A stretch of 64,000 nt of DNA, from positions 124,001 to 188,000 of the forward strand of contig NZ_CP085278.1 of the NCBI RefSeq assembly GCF_020616595.1. Direction: 5' to 3'. The DNA is from Lentilactobacillus laojiaonis (GTDB lineage: Bacteria > Bacillota > Bacilli > Lactobacillales > Lactobacillaceae). Below are positions 26,410 through 34,228 of this stretch, piece by piece (the stretch's first letter is position 1; each line of letters opens with the position of its first letter). The position numbers and the translations under genes are program-made. Under the pieces are notes generated by a model, which was given only the letters and a program-made list of their open reading frames with translations, had not been told where the DNA came from and did not search any database.

Positions 26410-27836
26410 TATAGGACCTCCAAATAGTTTAAAGTTTGCTGACTAAATTGGACGTGTAGATCAACTAATTGATCTAAATTGGTAAGTTGGTGACTAATGA
26501 TAATTTGGGTTTGATTAAATTTCAATTTAGCAGTTTGTAATAATCTAATTACTACTTTTAAAGATTCTAAATCTAACCCAGAAAAAGGTTCATCCAATAA
26601 TAAAACTGGTGGGTTCATAATCAACATTAATAAAATTTGTAGTTTCTTTTTTTGTCCGCCACTTAAATTGTAAACATTTCGTTTGAGTAAGTGGGCTAAA
26701 TTTAGGTCCTCTAAAGCTGCTTGAATAGCATCTTCAGAAAATGCTGAGTTTTGGCGCATCTTTTTTGAAAGTTCTAATTCTTCTTGGACGGTAATTTCTA
26801 AAAATTGGTCTTCAGAGTTTTGAAATAAAAGACTAACTTGTTGGGCATATTTAATTGGTTTAATTTTATTAATATTAACTTGGTTAAATAAAATACTTCC
26901 TTGAAAATTGGTTAGTTTAACCAGGGCTTTAAATAAAGTAGATTTACCAATTCCATTAGCTCCTGTAATCAAGGTTGTTTGGTGGGCGTAAAATTTAAAA
27001 TTATCAAGGGCTAGTAAAATTTTGTCGGCGGTTTGTAACTTAAAATCAGTTAATTCAAGAATAGCCGATTGATGTTTATTTGGTAAATTGATCGCTAACT
27101 TAGAATTGGTCGCATTTTTAAAACTAGCAAATAAGCTATGGATTTGAGTGGGATTTAAAGTATTGAGTTGGTGTGATTGACCATCTAGATAAAGGACCGT
27201 ATCAACAATGTTTTCATAACCGTTTAAATCATGATCGCAGACAATAATTGTCTTATGGTGATGAAGTTGTAAATCTTTGAGTTTATTAATTAAGTCCAAT
27301 CGAGCTGCTGGATCAACATTAGCAAAGGGTTCATCTAAAATGATTAATTCGACATCCATTGCTAAGACACACGCGAGGGCTAATTTTTGTTTTTCACCAC
27401 CCGATAGGGTATTGATCGAGTGATGTTTTAATTCTTCAATACCACAAAAATCTAGAACCTGCTGTAAAATTTTATCTATTTGATTAGGATCAGTCTGTAA
27501 ATTTTCTAAAATAAAAATAATTTCGTTTTGAACAGTATCCATCGCAAATTGTTGATCGGGATCTTGAAAAACCATACCGACCATTTTGGTAACTGCGTTT
27601 CGATTTAAATCGGTCATGTTTTGTTGATTCAATAAAATTTGCCCACTTAAAGCTAGATGAGCATATTTAGGATAGAGACCAGCAATAAATTTTAAGAGGG
27701 TGGATTTGCCTCCACCAGAGGGCCCCGTTAACAGGGTAAATTGTTGAGAATTTATCTGCGCATTGACGTGATCTAGAATTAAACCACTTTTTTTGGTAGG
27801 AGCATATGAAAAATCTTGAATTGTTACGTTAACCAT
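26409..27836 (-). CDS. ykoD: Fused two-domain ECF transporter ATPase (YkoD-like)
   Basis: One 475-residue chain with two ABC domains: Walker A GPSGGGKST and signature LSGGEKQKLAL in the first half, Walker A GANGIGKST and signature LSGGQKKKLQI in the second. The two halves replace the separate EcfA and EcfA' of other ECF systems. It energises uptake of a thiamine precursor (probably hydroxymethylpyrimidine) with YkoC and YkoE. Overlap with ykoC and a 2-base gap from ykoE indicate one transcript under the TPP riboswitch upstream. Confidence 0.93.
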   Translation of the reverse strand: MVNVTIQDFSYAPTKKSGLILDHVNAQINSQQFTLLTGPSGGGKSTLLKFIAGLYPKYAHLALSGQILLNQQNMTDLNRNAVTKMVGMVFQDPDQQFAMDTVQNEIIFILENLQTDPNQIDKILQQVLDFCGIEELKHHSINTLSGGEKQKLALACVLAMDVELIILDEPFANVDPAARLDLINKLKDLQLHHHKTIIVCDHDLNGYENIVDTVLYLDGQSHQLNTLNPTQIHSLFASFKNATNSKLAINLPNKHQSAILELTDFKLQTADKILLALDNFKFYAHQTTLITGANGIGKSTLFKALVKLTNFQGSILFNQVNINKIKPIKYAQQVSLLFQNSEDQFLEITVQEELELSKKMRQNSAFSEDAIQAALEDLNLAHLLKRNVYNLSGGQKKKLQILLMLIMNPPVLLLDEPFSGLDLESLKVVIRLLQTAKLKFNQTQIIISHQLTNLDQLVDLHVQFSQQTLNYLEVL

Positions 27837-27838
27837 AA

Positions 27839-28402
27839 TTATTCTTCTCTGCTACTTCTAGTTAGTAATTTAGATACTAAAACGGTAATTATTCCACTAA
27901 AAATAAAGGTCGAAACCAGGCGCGTAATAAATAATAAACTTAGTAGACCTAAGTCGTAGTGATTGTAACCATTGCGAATCATGTCCCAACCGAAGGTAAC
28001 TATTGTAGTGGTGATTACCGAAGCAGTAATTCCTAGCCAATTGTAATGTTTATAGCCAGTTAGCGTGAAACCCAGTTCAGACCCAATTCCTTGTACTAAT
28101 CCAGAAATAAAAGCGCTGGCGCCCCATTGGCCACCTAAAAATACTTCGACGGCGGAACCTAAAAATTCACCTAAAAAGGCGGATCCGGGAACTTTAATGA
28201 CCATTCCAGCTAAGGGACCAGCCATACACCAAACTCCCATTAAAATATCGTTGGCTAAAGGAGCTAAGCCAAACGGGGTGAGGATTAAGGTTAGTCCAGT
28301 ATATAAAAATCCAGTTCCCCAAAAAATAACTCCACAGAAAATAGCAATTAGAGTAATTAGAATAATATTTCTAAGACTCCAGTGATCGCGATTGTTGTTC
28401 AT
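27839..28402 (-). CDS. ykoE: ECF transporter substrate component YkoE (thiamine/HMP)
   Basis: A 187-residue membrane protein with five or six hydrophobic segments. The stretches FLYTGLTLILTPFG, GVWCMAGPLAGMVIKVPGSAF, LGSAVEVFLGGQWG and GLVQGIGSELGF match the YkoE family (Pfam PF09819), the substrate-binding subunit for hydroxymethylpyrimidine or thiamine. The TPP riboswitch directly upstream supports this ligand class. AGGAGG precedes the ATG by about 8 bases, placed after the riboswitch terminator, so read-through is needed for expression. Confidence 0.92.
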   Translation of the reverse strand: MNNNRDHWSLRNIILITLIAIFCGVIFWGTGFLYTGLTLILTPFGLAPLANDILMGVWCMAGPLAGMVIKVPGSAFLGEFLGSAVEVFLGGQWGASAFISGLVQGIGSELGFTLTGYKHYNWLGITASVITTTIVTFGWDMIRNGYNHYDLGLLSLLFITRLVSTFIFSGIITVLVSKLLTRSSREE

Positions 28403-28435
28403 TAAAACAACCTCCTAAAAAATTGTTTCATTCAA

Positions 28436-28476
28436 CTAAAAATACCCAAAAACTAATTAAACTAGTCTTTGGGTAT
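28436..28476 (-). terminator. Regulatory terminator of the TPP riboswitch
   Basis: Fourteen-base arms with one mismatch (ATACCCAAA-ACTA type) and a five-T tail on the minus strand, between the aptamer and the ykoE start. It is the likely off-switch formed when TPP is bound. Confidence 0.8.
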
Positions 28477-28510
28477 CGATTAATAAGCATATGTAAAAAT
28501 CATCCATTAA

Positions 28511-28602
28511 TATACAACGGATATGCTCCCTTCGCTGGTGTTAACCAGATCAGGTTCGATGGGTATATATCTCAGCACAAAGGCACCCCAGCTAGTTGTA
28601 TG
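28511..28602 (-). promoter_or_regulatory. TPP riboswitch (THI element)
   Basis: On the minus strand the conserved parts appear in order: GGGGTGCC, CTGAGA, ACCC, GAACCTGATCTGGTTAACACC, AGCGAAGGGA, closed by TACAAC pairing with GTTGTA. These match the thiamin pyrophosphate aptamer. A segment AGCATAT at the 3' edge of the aptamer can pair with ATATGCT just downstream, a possible antiterminator. It controls ykoEDC. Confidence 0.96.
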
Positions 28603-28692
28603 ATTTACGTTAATTATAAAGTAGGTTAAAGATTTTATCAAATTGACTCCATTACAAACTTGTTAAAGGATTGACAAGTCGGTTACAAATTG

Positions 28693-28721
28693 TTGATTTG
28701 ATTGTTAATGCATTTTATAAA
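28693..28721 (+). promoter_or_regulatory. Predicted promoter of the D,D-carboxypeptidase gene
   Basis: TTGATT at 28693-28698 and TATAAA at 28716-28721 with a 17-base spacer, 48 bases before the ATG. A short inverted repeat (GCATTT-AAATGC) spans the -10 element. Confidence 0.65.
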
Positions 28722-28768
28722 TGCTAATTTATATTTATACGGAAATTTTATAGGAGAAGAATAAAATA

Positions 28769-29941
28769 ATGAAAATAAATAATTTAAAAAAGGTCATGTT
28801 AGCTACTCTAGCAGTTAGTGGTGGTTTGATCTTTGGACATACCAATAATGCTCAAGCGGCTAGTTACAAAACGGTTAGTATTAAGTCAGTCAATAAAACT
28901 GCTTACCATAAAAAAAGTACATCCGGATCGTTCTTTAACATAAGTCACACCAAAGTCTTACATAAATTAAAAAATTATCCTAATACGACCTTTTACGTAA
29001 CTAAACAAGCTACTTTACAACATGGTAATACGAAAGCCACTTATTACTATGCCACTAATTCTAAAGGAGTCGGTGGTTGGATTTGGCATAGTTATTTAGT
29101 TAAAGGTAAAGCACCTTTTAACCTTAAATATGCTAAATCATTTGTAGCCATGGATGCTCAAAATGGAAAAATTTTAGAACAACGTAGTGCTAATACTCAA
29201 CGCTTAGTGGCCTCAACTGGTAAATTAATGACCATTTACTTAGCCGTGCAAAAAGCTGAAAAAGAAAATGCTTGGAATAAAAAAGTTAATGTGAATTCAT
29301 ATAGTGGATTAGTAAATATGGGGAATAACAGTGCAGTTGGCGGCTTTAAATTTAAAAATGGCCATTCTTACACGGTTAAACAACTTTACCAAGCAGCTTT
29401 AATTGAATCATCTAACAATGCTGCGATTGCTTTAGGTCAATGGGTATCAGGTAGCAACTCAGCATTTATTAATAAAATGAATCAACAAGCTAAAGCCTTT
29501 AATTTATCAAGCAAAACTAAATTTGTTTCAGCCTCAGGTCTAGAAAATGATGATTTAAGTTTATTTGGCTACTGGGCAAAGGGCGGATTATATGATGGTA
29601 ACATGGTTTCAGCAAAAGATTTAGCGGTAATTGCAACTAACTTAGTTAATGACTACCCCCAAGTTATTAATGATTCTAAATTAGCTAGCAAGAAAGTGGA
29701 TGGTCAAACTCTAAGAAACGTTAATAATTTATTACCTGGTCGTAGTTGGTATGATAAGAATTTATACGTTGATGGTTTGAAAACTGGTTATACACCTCGC
29801 GCCGGACTATGTTTTGTAAGTACTAGTAAAAAACCTGGTAAAGATCGCATTGTTACCGTAGTTTTAAATGATCAAAATGAATTCAGTGAAACCGCTGAAT
29901 TAATTAGACACATTTACACAACTAATGCAGATTTTAAATAA
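28769..29941 (+). CDS. dacA: D-alanyl-D-alanine carboxypeptidase with N-terminal SH3-like domain
   Basis: Secreted S11-family enzyme that removes the terminal D-Ala from peptidoglycan stem peptides. Signal peptide residues 1-31 (ending AQAAS); SH3/GW-like domain about 34-112 (YYYATNSKG-GGWIWHSYL); catalytic domain from about 120 with S149-x-x-K152 (STGK), S215-x-N217 (SNN) and KTG at 338-340. Classic PBP5-type enzymes start with the catalytic domain and carry a C-terminal beta domain and anchor; here the extra domain is at the N-terminus and the C-terminal part is absent. AGGAGA precedes the ATG. Confidence 0.93.
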   Translation: MKINNLKKVMLATLAVSGGLIFGHTNNAQAASYKTVSIKSVNKTAYHKKSTSGSFFNISHTKVLHKLKNYPNTTFYVTKQATLQHGNTKATYYYATNSKGVGGWIWHSYLVKGKAPFNLKYAKSFVAMDAQNGKILEQRSANTQRLVASTGKLMTIYLAVQKAEKENAWNKKVNVNSYSGLVNMGNNSAVGGFKFKNGHSYTVKQLYQAALIESSNNAAIALGQWVSGSNSAFINKMNQQAKAFNLSSKTKFVSASGLENDDLSLFGYWAKGGLYDGNMVSAKDLAVIATNLVNDYPQVINDSKLASKKVDGQTLRNVNNLLPGRSWYDKNLYVDGLKTGYTPRAGLCFVSTSKKPGKDRIVTVVLNDQNEFSETAELIRHIYTTNADFK

Positions 29942-29960
29942 TTAATAAAGAGATTAAGTT

Positions 29961-30575
29961 ATGGAAACTATTTTGACACCCGAATTAATTACTAAAGCTC
30001 AATTAATTGCCAATGATAATCCTAAATTAGAAGGATTTGTCGCTGGCGAGGGTTCCCTAAATCCTAAGTTTATCTTAGTCGGTGAAGCTCCCGGACGAAC
30101 TGAAATTAAAGTTGGTCATCCCTTCCAAGGACCGGCTGGAGTTGAGTTAGATGAGTGGCTTAACCAAATTGGTGTAACCCGAGAAGAAATTTATATTGCC
30201 TCAGCAGTTAAAAGTCGTCCGTTTAATGAAAATAATGGATATAAGCGTGACCGCAAACCTACTTCTGAAGAAGTTGAGCAATTTGCACCGTTATTTGATT
30301 TTGAAATCGAAAACCTGGATTGTGATTTATTGGTACCGATTGGCAATACCGGGTTACAGCGCTTATTAGGTGCTGATCAGCGAATTGGTAAAGTACATGG
30401 TACGTTTATCAAACATCCCATTTTGGAATGGAATTTGCAGACTAAACAATGGGACTGGGGCAAAAAAACTTATACAATTTTTCCAACTTATCATCCCTCA
30501 TATACTAAACGATTCAAATCTAAACGCCCCCTAGTTGATGAAGATTTGGCTAAATTAAAAACGTATTTAAATTAA
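29961..30575 (+). CDS. Uracil-DNA glycosylase family 4-like protein without Fe-S cysteines
   Basis: A 204-residue member of the family 4/5 UDG fold: LVGEAPGRTEIKVGHPFQGPAG is the conserved motif A, and TYHPSYTKRFKS is motif B with its His. Family 4 enzymes hold a 4Fe-4S cluster by C-x2-C near the N-terminus and two later cysteines (in CRPP and near PEE-C); here the matching positions read SRPF and EEVEQF, and there is no N-terminal C-x2-C. So it is a cluster-free relative, presumably for base excision repair. It follows dacA by 19 bases. Confidence 0.85.
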   Translation: METILTPELITKAQLIANDNPKLEGFVAGEGSLNPKFILVGEAPGRTEIKVGHPFQGPAGVELDEWLNQIGVTREEIYIASAVKSRPFNENNGYKRDRKPTSEEVEQFAPLFDFEIENLDCDLLVPIGNTGLQRLLGADQRIGKVHGTFIKHPILEWNLQTKQWDWGKKTYTIFPTYHPSYTKRFKSKRPLVDEDLAKLKTYLN

Positions 30576-30582
30576 AAAAGTA

Positions 30583-30611
30583 TTGACACAATTTAGTGGG
30601 TATCTTACACT
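30583..30611 (+). promoter_or_regulatory. Strong promoter of the methionine transporter operon
   Basis: TTGACA (30583-30588, perfect consensus) and TACACT (30606-30611) with a 17-base spacer, directly upstream of the T-box leader. Confidence 0.85.
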
Positions 30612-30613
30612 AT

Positions 30614-30905
30614 CATTAATTTAAAACGACAAACCTAATTAGGTGAGTAACTAAAAGTTAATGTATAAAGAGAGCCCATAGCTGCTGAAATTGGGAAACA
30701 AATACTTTAGTGAATATGGCCTAATATTTAAGGCTTTGCTGAATCCTTGGATGAAGTAAAGATGATTGGCACTCATTATCGTGCACGCACTTACAGCTCA
30801 TTATTTCTGAGTGAGAGTGTTGATGAGAGGTCAATTTTTGACTTAAAAGGTAGAATGGTACCGCGACTAAGCTCGCTTCTAACAATTGTTAGAAGCGAGC
30901 TTTTT
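30614..30905 (+). promoter_or_regulatory. T-box leader (methionine type) controlling metQ-metN-metI
   Basis: tRNA-sensing leader of about 290 bases. It shows the AGAGA-type motif in AAAGAGAGCCC (30669-30677), a candidate specifier codon ATG at 30716-30718 in TGAATATGGCC, the T-box AGAATGGTACCGCG at 30852-30865 and a terminator at 30869-30902. The TGGT of the T-box would pair with the ACCA acceptor end of uncharged tRNA-Met. Compared with the usual AGGGTGG, two bases are changed (AGAATGG). The methionine-type transporter downstream supports the assignment. Confidence 0.88.
30869..30902 (+). terminator. Perfect palindromic terminator of the T-box leader
   Basis: Arms of 17 bases, a T-run after it, located between the T-box sequence and the metQ SD site. 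The antiterminator would pair the T-box bases with the left arm. Confidence 0.87.
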
Positions 30906-30942
30906 TAGTTGTTTTAAATAAAATTTAGGGAGGTTTTTTGAA

Positions 30943-31755
30943 TTGTATAAATTAATTAAAAAAATAATGTTAGGCTTAGGACTACTTTTAGTAATGTTTA
31001 GTTTAACAGCTTGTAGAAATCATGATCCTAAAACCGTCCGAATTGGAATAATGTCTGGTGATGAAGCCGTATGGAAGCCAATTGTAAAACACTTGGCTAA
31101 AGAAGGAATTACTTTAAAATTAATTTTATTTACCGATTACAACCAACCTAATGGAGCGTTGCAATATCATGAATTAGAAATGAATTCTTTTCAACATTCA
31201 TATTTTCTCAATCAGTGGAATCAAGCTCATCATACGCATCTTCAATCCTTAGGTGTAACCTATTTAGCGCCTTCGAGATTGTACTCCAATAAAATTAAAA
31301 AAGTATCTCAACTTAAACCGCATGATCAAATTGTCATTCCAAATGATGCAACTAACGAAGGCCGCGCCTTGAGTTTATTGCAATCAGCTAAATTAATTAC
31401 GTTAAAAACTAATCGCGCCTTACCAACTACTAAAGATATTCAGACTAATCCATTGAAATTAAGAATTACTCCATTGGATTCAGCACAAACTCCCAGATCT
31501 TTAAAAGATGCCCAAGCAGCAATCGTCCCAAATGATATGGCGGCTAGTGCTAAATTAAAACTATCCACGGCGATTTATACAGAAAAAATTAATCAGACTT
31601 CTAAACCTTATGTAAATATATTAGTTGCTAATGATAAAAATAATCCGGTTTATCAAAAAGTGGTAGCGGCCTATCAAACCGAAACCAATAAAAAGAACAT
31701 TCAAAAAATTTATCATGGAACGGCCGTGGCAGCCTGGGACCAAACATTTAAATAA
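30943..31755 (+). CDS. metQ: Methionine-binding lipoprotein MetQ (NlpA family)
   Basis: Extracytoplasmic binding protein of the methionine ABC transporter. Lipobox LTAC follows a hydrophobic core (residues about 8-22). The mature part starts KTVRIGIMSGDEAVWKP and shows the family pattern with LELEMNSFQHSYFLNQWN near residue 85. It is followed by metN after 15 bases. The start is TTG at 30943 with GGGAGG 9 bases upstream. The T-box leader upstream indicates induction by uncharged tRNA-Met. Confidence 0.9.
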   Translation: MYKLIKKIMLGLGLLLVMFSLTACRNHDPKTVRIGIMSGDEAVWKPIVKHLAKEGITLKLILFTDYNQPNGALQYHELEMNSFQHSYFLNQWNQAHHTHLQSLGVTYLAPSRLYSNKIKKVSQLKPHDQIVIPNDATNEGRALSLLQSAKLITLKTNRALPTTKDIQTNPLKLRITPLDSAQTPRSLKDAQAAIVPNDMAASAKLKLSTAIYTEKINQTSKPYVNILVANDKNNPVYQKVVAAYQTETNKKNIQKIYHGTAVAAWDQTFK

Positions 31756-31770
31756 AAGGAGATTAGTCAA

Positions 31771-32820
31771 ATGCATGAACCAATCATTAATTTAAAAGAT
31801 ATTGATGTGGAATTCAAACAAAATCAAAAAGTCTTTAAGGCAGTTCAACAGGTGTCTTTACAAGTTGAACCGGGGGATATTTATGGAATTGTGGGTTATT
31901 CAGGTGCCGGTAAAAGTACGTTAGTAAGAGTTATCAATCGATTACAAGAACCTAGTAGTGGTGAAGTATGGGTTAATGGACAAAATATGTTGCAATTATC
32001 TAAATTAGAATTACGTAATGCCCGTAAAAAAATTGGAATGATTTTTCAACATTTTAATTTAATGAATCAACGGACAATTGCTGATAATGTGGCATTTCCG
32101 CTAAAATCATCGGGTTTGAGTAAAGATCATATTAATCAAAAAGTGCAAAGGCTTTTAGAATTAGTAGAGTTAAGCGATAAAGCTCAAGCCTATCCTAACC
32201 AGTTATCCGGAGGCCAAAAACAACGGGTAGCAATTGCTAGAGCTTTAGCCAATGATCCCGAAATTTTAATTAGTGATGAAGCAACTAGTGCTCTAGATCC
32301 CAAAACCACGGCCTCAATTTTAGCCTTATTAAAAAATCTTAATCAAAAACTTCAATTAACCGTGGTTTTAATAACTCACGAAATGGAAGCAGTTAAGGAA
32401 ATTTGTAATAAGGTAGCCGTAATGGAAAATGGGCGAATTATTGAACGCGGTTCTCTTTTGGATATTTTTAGCCAACCTACACAAGCTTTAACCAAAGATT
32501 TTATTAATACCGCTACTCAAATTGATCAAGCAATCGAAAAAATTAAATTGCAAGATCTTAAGTTAAATCCTAATCGTAAGTTAATGCATTTAGAGTATGT
32601 TGGTCAAAATACCGAAGCTCCATTAATTACAGAACTTTATCGTCAATTTTCTGTAGTTTCAAATATTTTGTATGGTAATATGGAAATTTTACAAGCAACT
32701 CCATTAGGCAATTTAATTGTGGTAATGGAAGGTGCGAGTGATAATTTGGCATCGGCTATAAATTATTGTAAAAATCAAGGAATTTTAATTAATGAAGTTA
32801 ATTTAACGGAGGCGATATAA
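31771..32820 (+). CDS. metN: Methionine ABC transporter ATPase MetN
   Basis: Cytoplasmic ATPase with Walker [10 protein letters not shown] (about residue 40), signature [14 protein letters not shown] and Walker [13 protein letters not shown]. The C-terminal part (from about residue 270, [17 protein letters not shown]) is the NIL domain that senses internal methionine and inhibits transport in this family. Its stop overlaps the metI start by one base (TAATG), so the operon is translationally coupled. Confidence 0.95.
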   Translation: MHEPIINLKDIDVEFKQNQKVFKAVQQVSLQVEPGDIYGIVGYSGAGKSTLVRVINRLQEPSSGEVWVNGQNMLQLSKLELRNARKKIGMIFQHFNLMNQRTIADNVAFPLKSSGLSKDHINQKVQRLLELVELSDKAQAYPNQLSGGQKQRVAIARALANDPEILISDEATSALDPKTTASILALLKNLNQKLQLTVVLITHEMEAVKEICNKVAVMENGRIIERGSLLDIFSQPTQALTKDFINTATQIDQAIEKIKLQDLKLNPNRKLMHLEYVGQNTEAPLITELYRQFSVVSNILYGNMEILQATPLGNLIVVMEGASDNLASAINYCKNQGILINEVNLTEAI

Positions 32821-33500
32821 TGGATTGGTTAGCACGTATTTTTCCGAATGTAGTAACAATGCCCGAAGATTTTTTAATTGCTACTGGTCAAACCCTATAT
32901 ATGGTCTTGGTAACGGCAATTATTTCCGGAATTTTAGGATTAATAATTGGCATTACTCTGGTGGTTACTGCACCAGGCAAGCTTTTGGAAAATCACTTAA
33001 TTTATAATTTACTAGATAAGTTAGTGAATCTATTTCGTTCAATTCCTTTTGTTATATTACTAGCCATTATTTCACCATTAACGCGTTTAATTGTGGGAAC
33101 TTCCATTGGAACCACGGCAGCGATTGTTCCGTTAATTATTGGAGTAATTCCATTTTATGCCCGCCAGGTACAAAATGTTTTACTAGATGTTGATGGTGGA
33201 ATCATTGAAGCTGCTCAATCAGTGGGAGCTAGTCCTATGTCGATTATTTTACATGTATACTTACATGAAAGTACCGCTGAATTAATTCGAGCCTCGGTGG
33301 TAACGCTAATTAGTGTAATTAACTTAACGGCGATGGCCGGAGCAATTGGCGGCGGTGGCTTGGGAAATCTAGCTATCATTATTGGCTATGACCGCTTTGA
33401 AAATGATGTAATCTTTGTGGCTCTTTTGATAATTTTAGCCATGGTATTTTTAATTCAATTGATTGGTGACAAGTTAGCTAAAGCAGTCGACCATAGTTAA
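32820..33500 (+). CDS. metI: Methionine ABC transporter permease MetI
   Basis: Membrane permease of 226 residues with five or six hydrophobic segments. The coupling loop is GGIIEAAQSVGASPMSIILHVYLHES, and the later LTAMAGAIGGGGLGNLAI is typical for MetI. GGAGG lies about 7 bases before the ATG. It forms the channel for methionine with MetN and MetQ. The operon ends here; no obvious terminator precedes the next gene, so read-through is possible. Confidence 0.95.
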   Translation: MDWLARIFPNVVTMPEDFLIATGQTLYMVLVTAIISGILGLIIGITLVVTAPGKLLENHLIYNLLDKLVNLFRSIPFVILLAIISPLTRLIVGTSIGTTAAIVPLIIGVIPFYARQVQNVLLDVDGGIIEAAQSVGASPMSIILHVYLHESTAELIRASVVTLISVINLTAMAGAIGGGGLGNLAIIIGYDRFENDVIFVALLIILAMVFLIQLIGDKLAKAVDHS

Positions 33501-33568
33501 GGGCTTTTACCTTTTGAAAATTTTAGTGTAAACTATAGCTATACATTAAAGCAGTAAAGGAGATTAAT

Positions 33569-34195
33569 ATGCAATCTACCTGGAATTTAATCGGAGTTTT
33601 TATCTGGCTAGTAATTTTAATCTATTTAATTTGGATGATTCACGATATTCGGAATCGTCGACTAAAAAAGATTGTTACTGGCAATAAAGCATTTTCGTGG
33701 AAAAATGGATTGATTTCAATTGGAGAAGTTTTACTATTTTTACTTGTTGTAGGGGTAATGGGAAAGATTACCTTTTTCCAAGATGTTAATCATTTATCTT
33801 CTAACCGTGTAGTAACGACTTATACATATCGACCTTTAATCCTAGAAACGGGAGCACAACATTCTTATTATGTAAAAGTTAATAATGCCGGTAAAAATCG
33901 TCCGATTCAAAAATATGATTATTTAGTTAATAATGAAAAATATCAAGTAAACAGTTATGAATCCACAATTGTTTCCGGAAAGCATGATGTTAACATTGCT
34001 GCTTCAGCATATAATTGGGATAGAAATAAAATTAAAGTTTTAAATAAACGTTATCAAAAAGCCTGGGTTGCTACCGCAACTTCTACTTATAAAAAGAATT
34101 TTATTAATGGAATCGGGATGCACGCTGGTAATAAAGCTAATGAATTTACCTTAATTCGAGTACCCGATCACTCATTCATTGATTTTAATAAATAA
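33569..34195 (+). CDS. LVIS_2131-like membrane-anchored protein
   Basis: A 208-residue protein with two hydrophobic segments (about residues 8-25 and 49-70) and a long outer part rich in Tyr, Asn and Lys (TYTYRPLILETGAQHSYYV ...). The arrangement and start (STWNLIGVFIWLVILIYL) match my memory of a lactobacillus family named LVIS_2131, whose role is unknown. AAAGGAG precedes the ATG by about 6 bases. It may be transcribed alone; it ends at a terminator shared with the convergent flavoprotein gene. Confidence 0.65.
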   Translation: MQSTWNLIGVFIWLVILIYLIWMIHDIRNRRLKKIVTGNKAFSWKNGLISIGEVLLFLLVVGVMGKITFFQDVNHLSSNRVVTTYTYRPLILETGAQHSYYVKVNNAGKNRPIQKYDYLVNNEKYQVNSYESTIVSGKHDVNIAASAYNWDRNKIKVLNKRYQKAWVATATSTYKKNFINGIGMHAGNKANEFTLIRVPDHSFIDFNK

Positions 34196-34228
34196 AAAAG
34201 TCACTGCCATAACGGCGGTGACTTTTTT
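34194..34228. terminator. Bidirectional terminator between the LVIS_2131-like and flavoprotein genes
   Basis: Fifteen-base arms (AAAAAAGTCACTGCC and its partner, one G-T pair) around ATAAC, between convergent genes. Confidence 0.85.

Noticed and set aside
28423-28629. Open frame across the TPP riboswitch on the plus strand
   Set aside because: It runs antisense to the conserved aptamer and its terminator and lacks a ribosome site.
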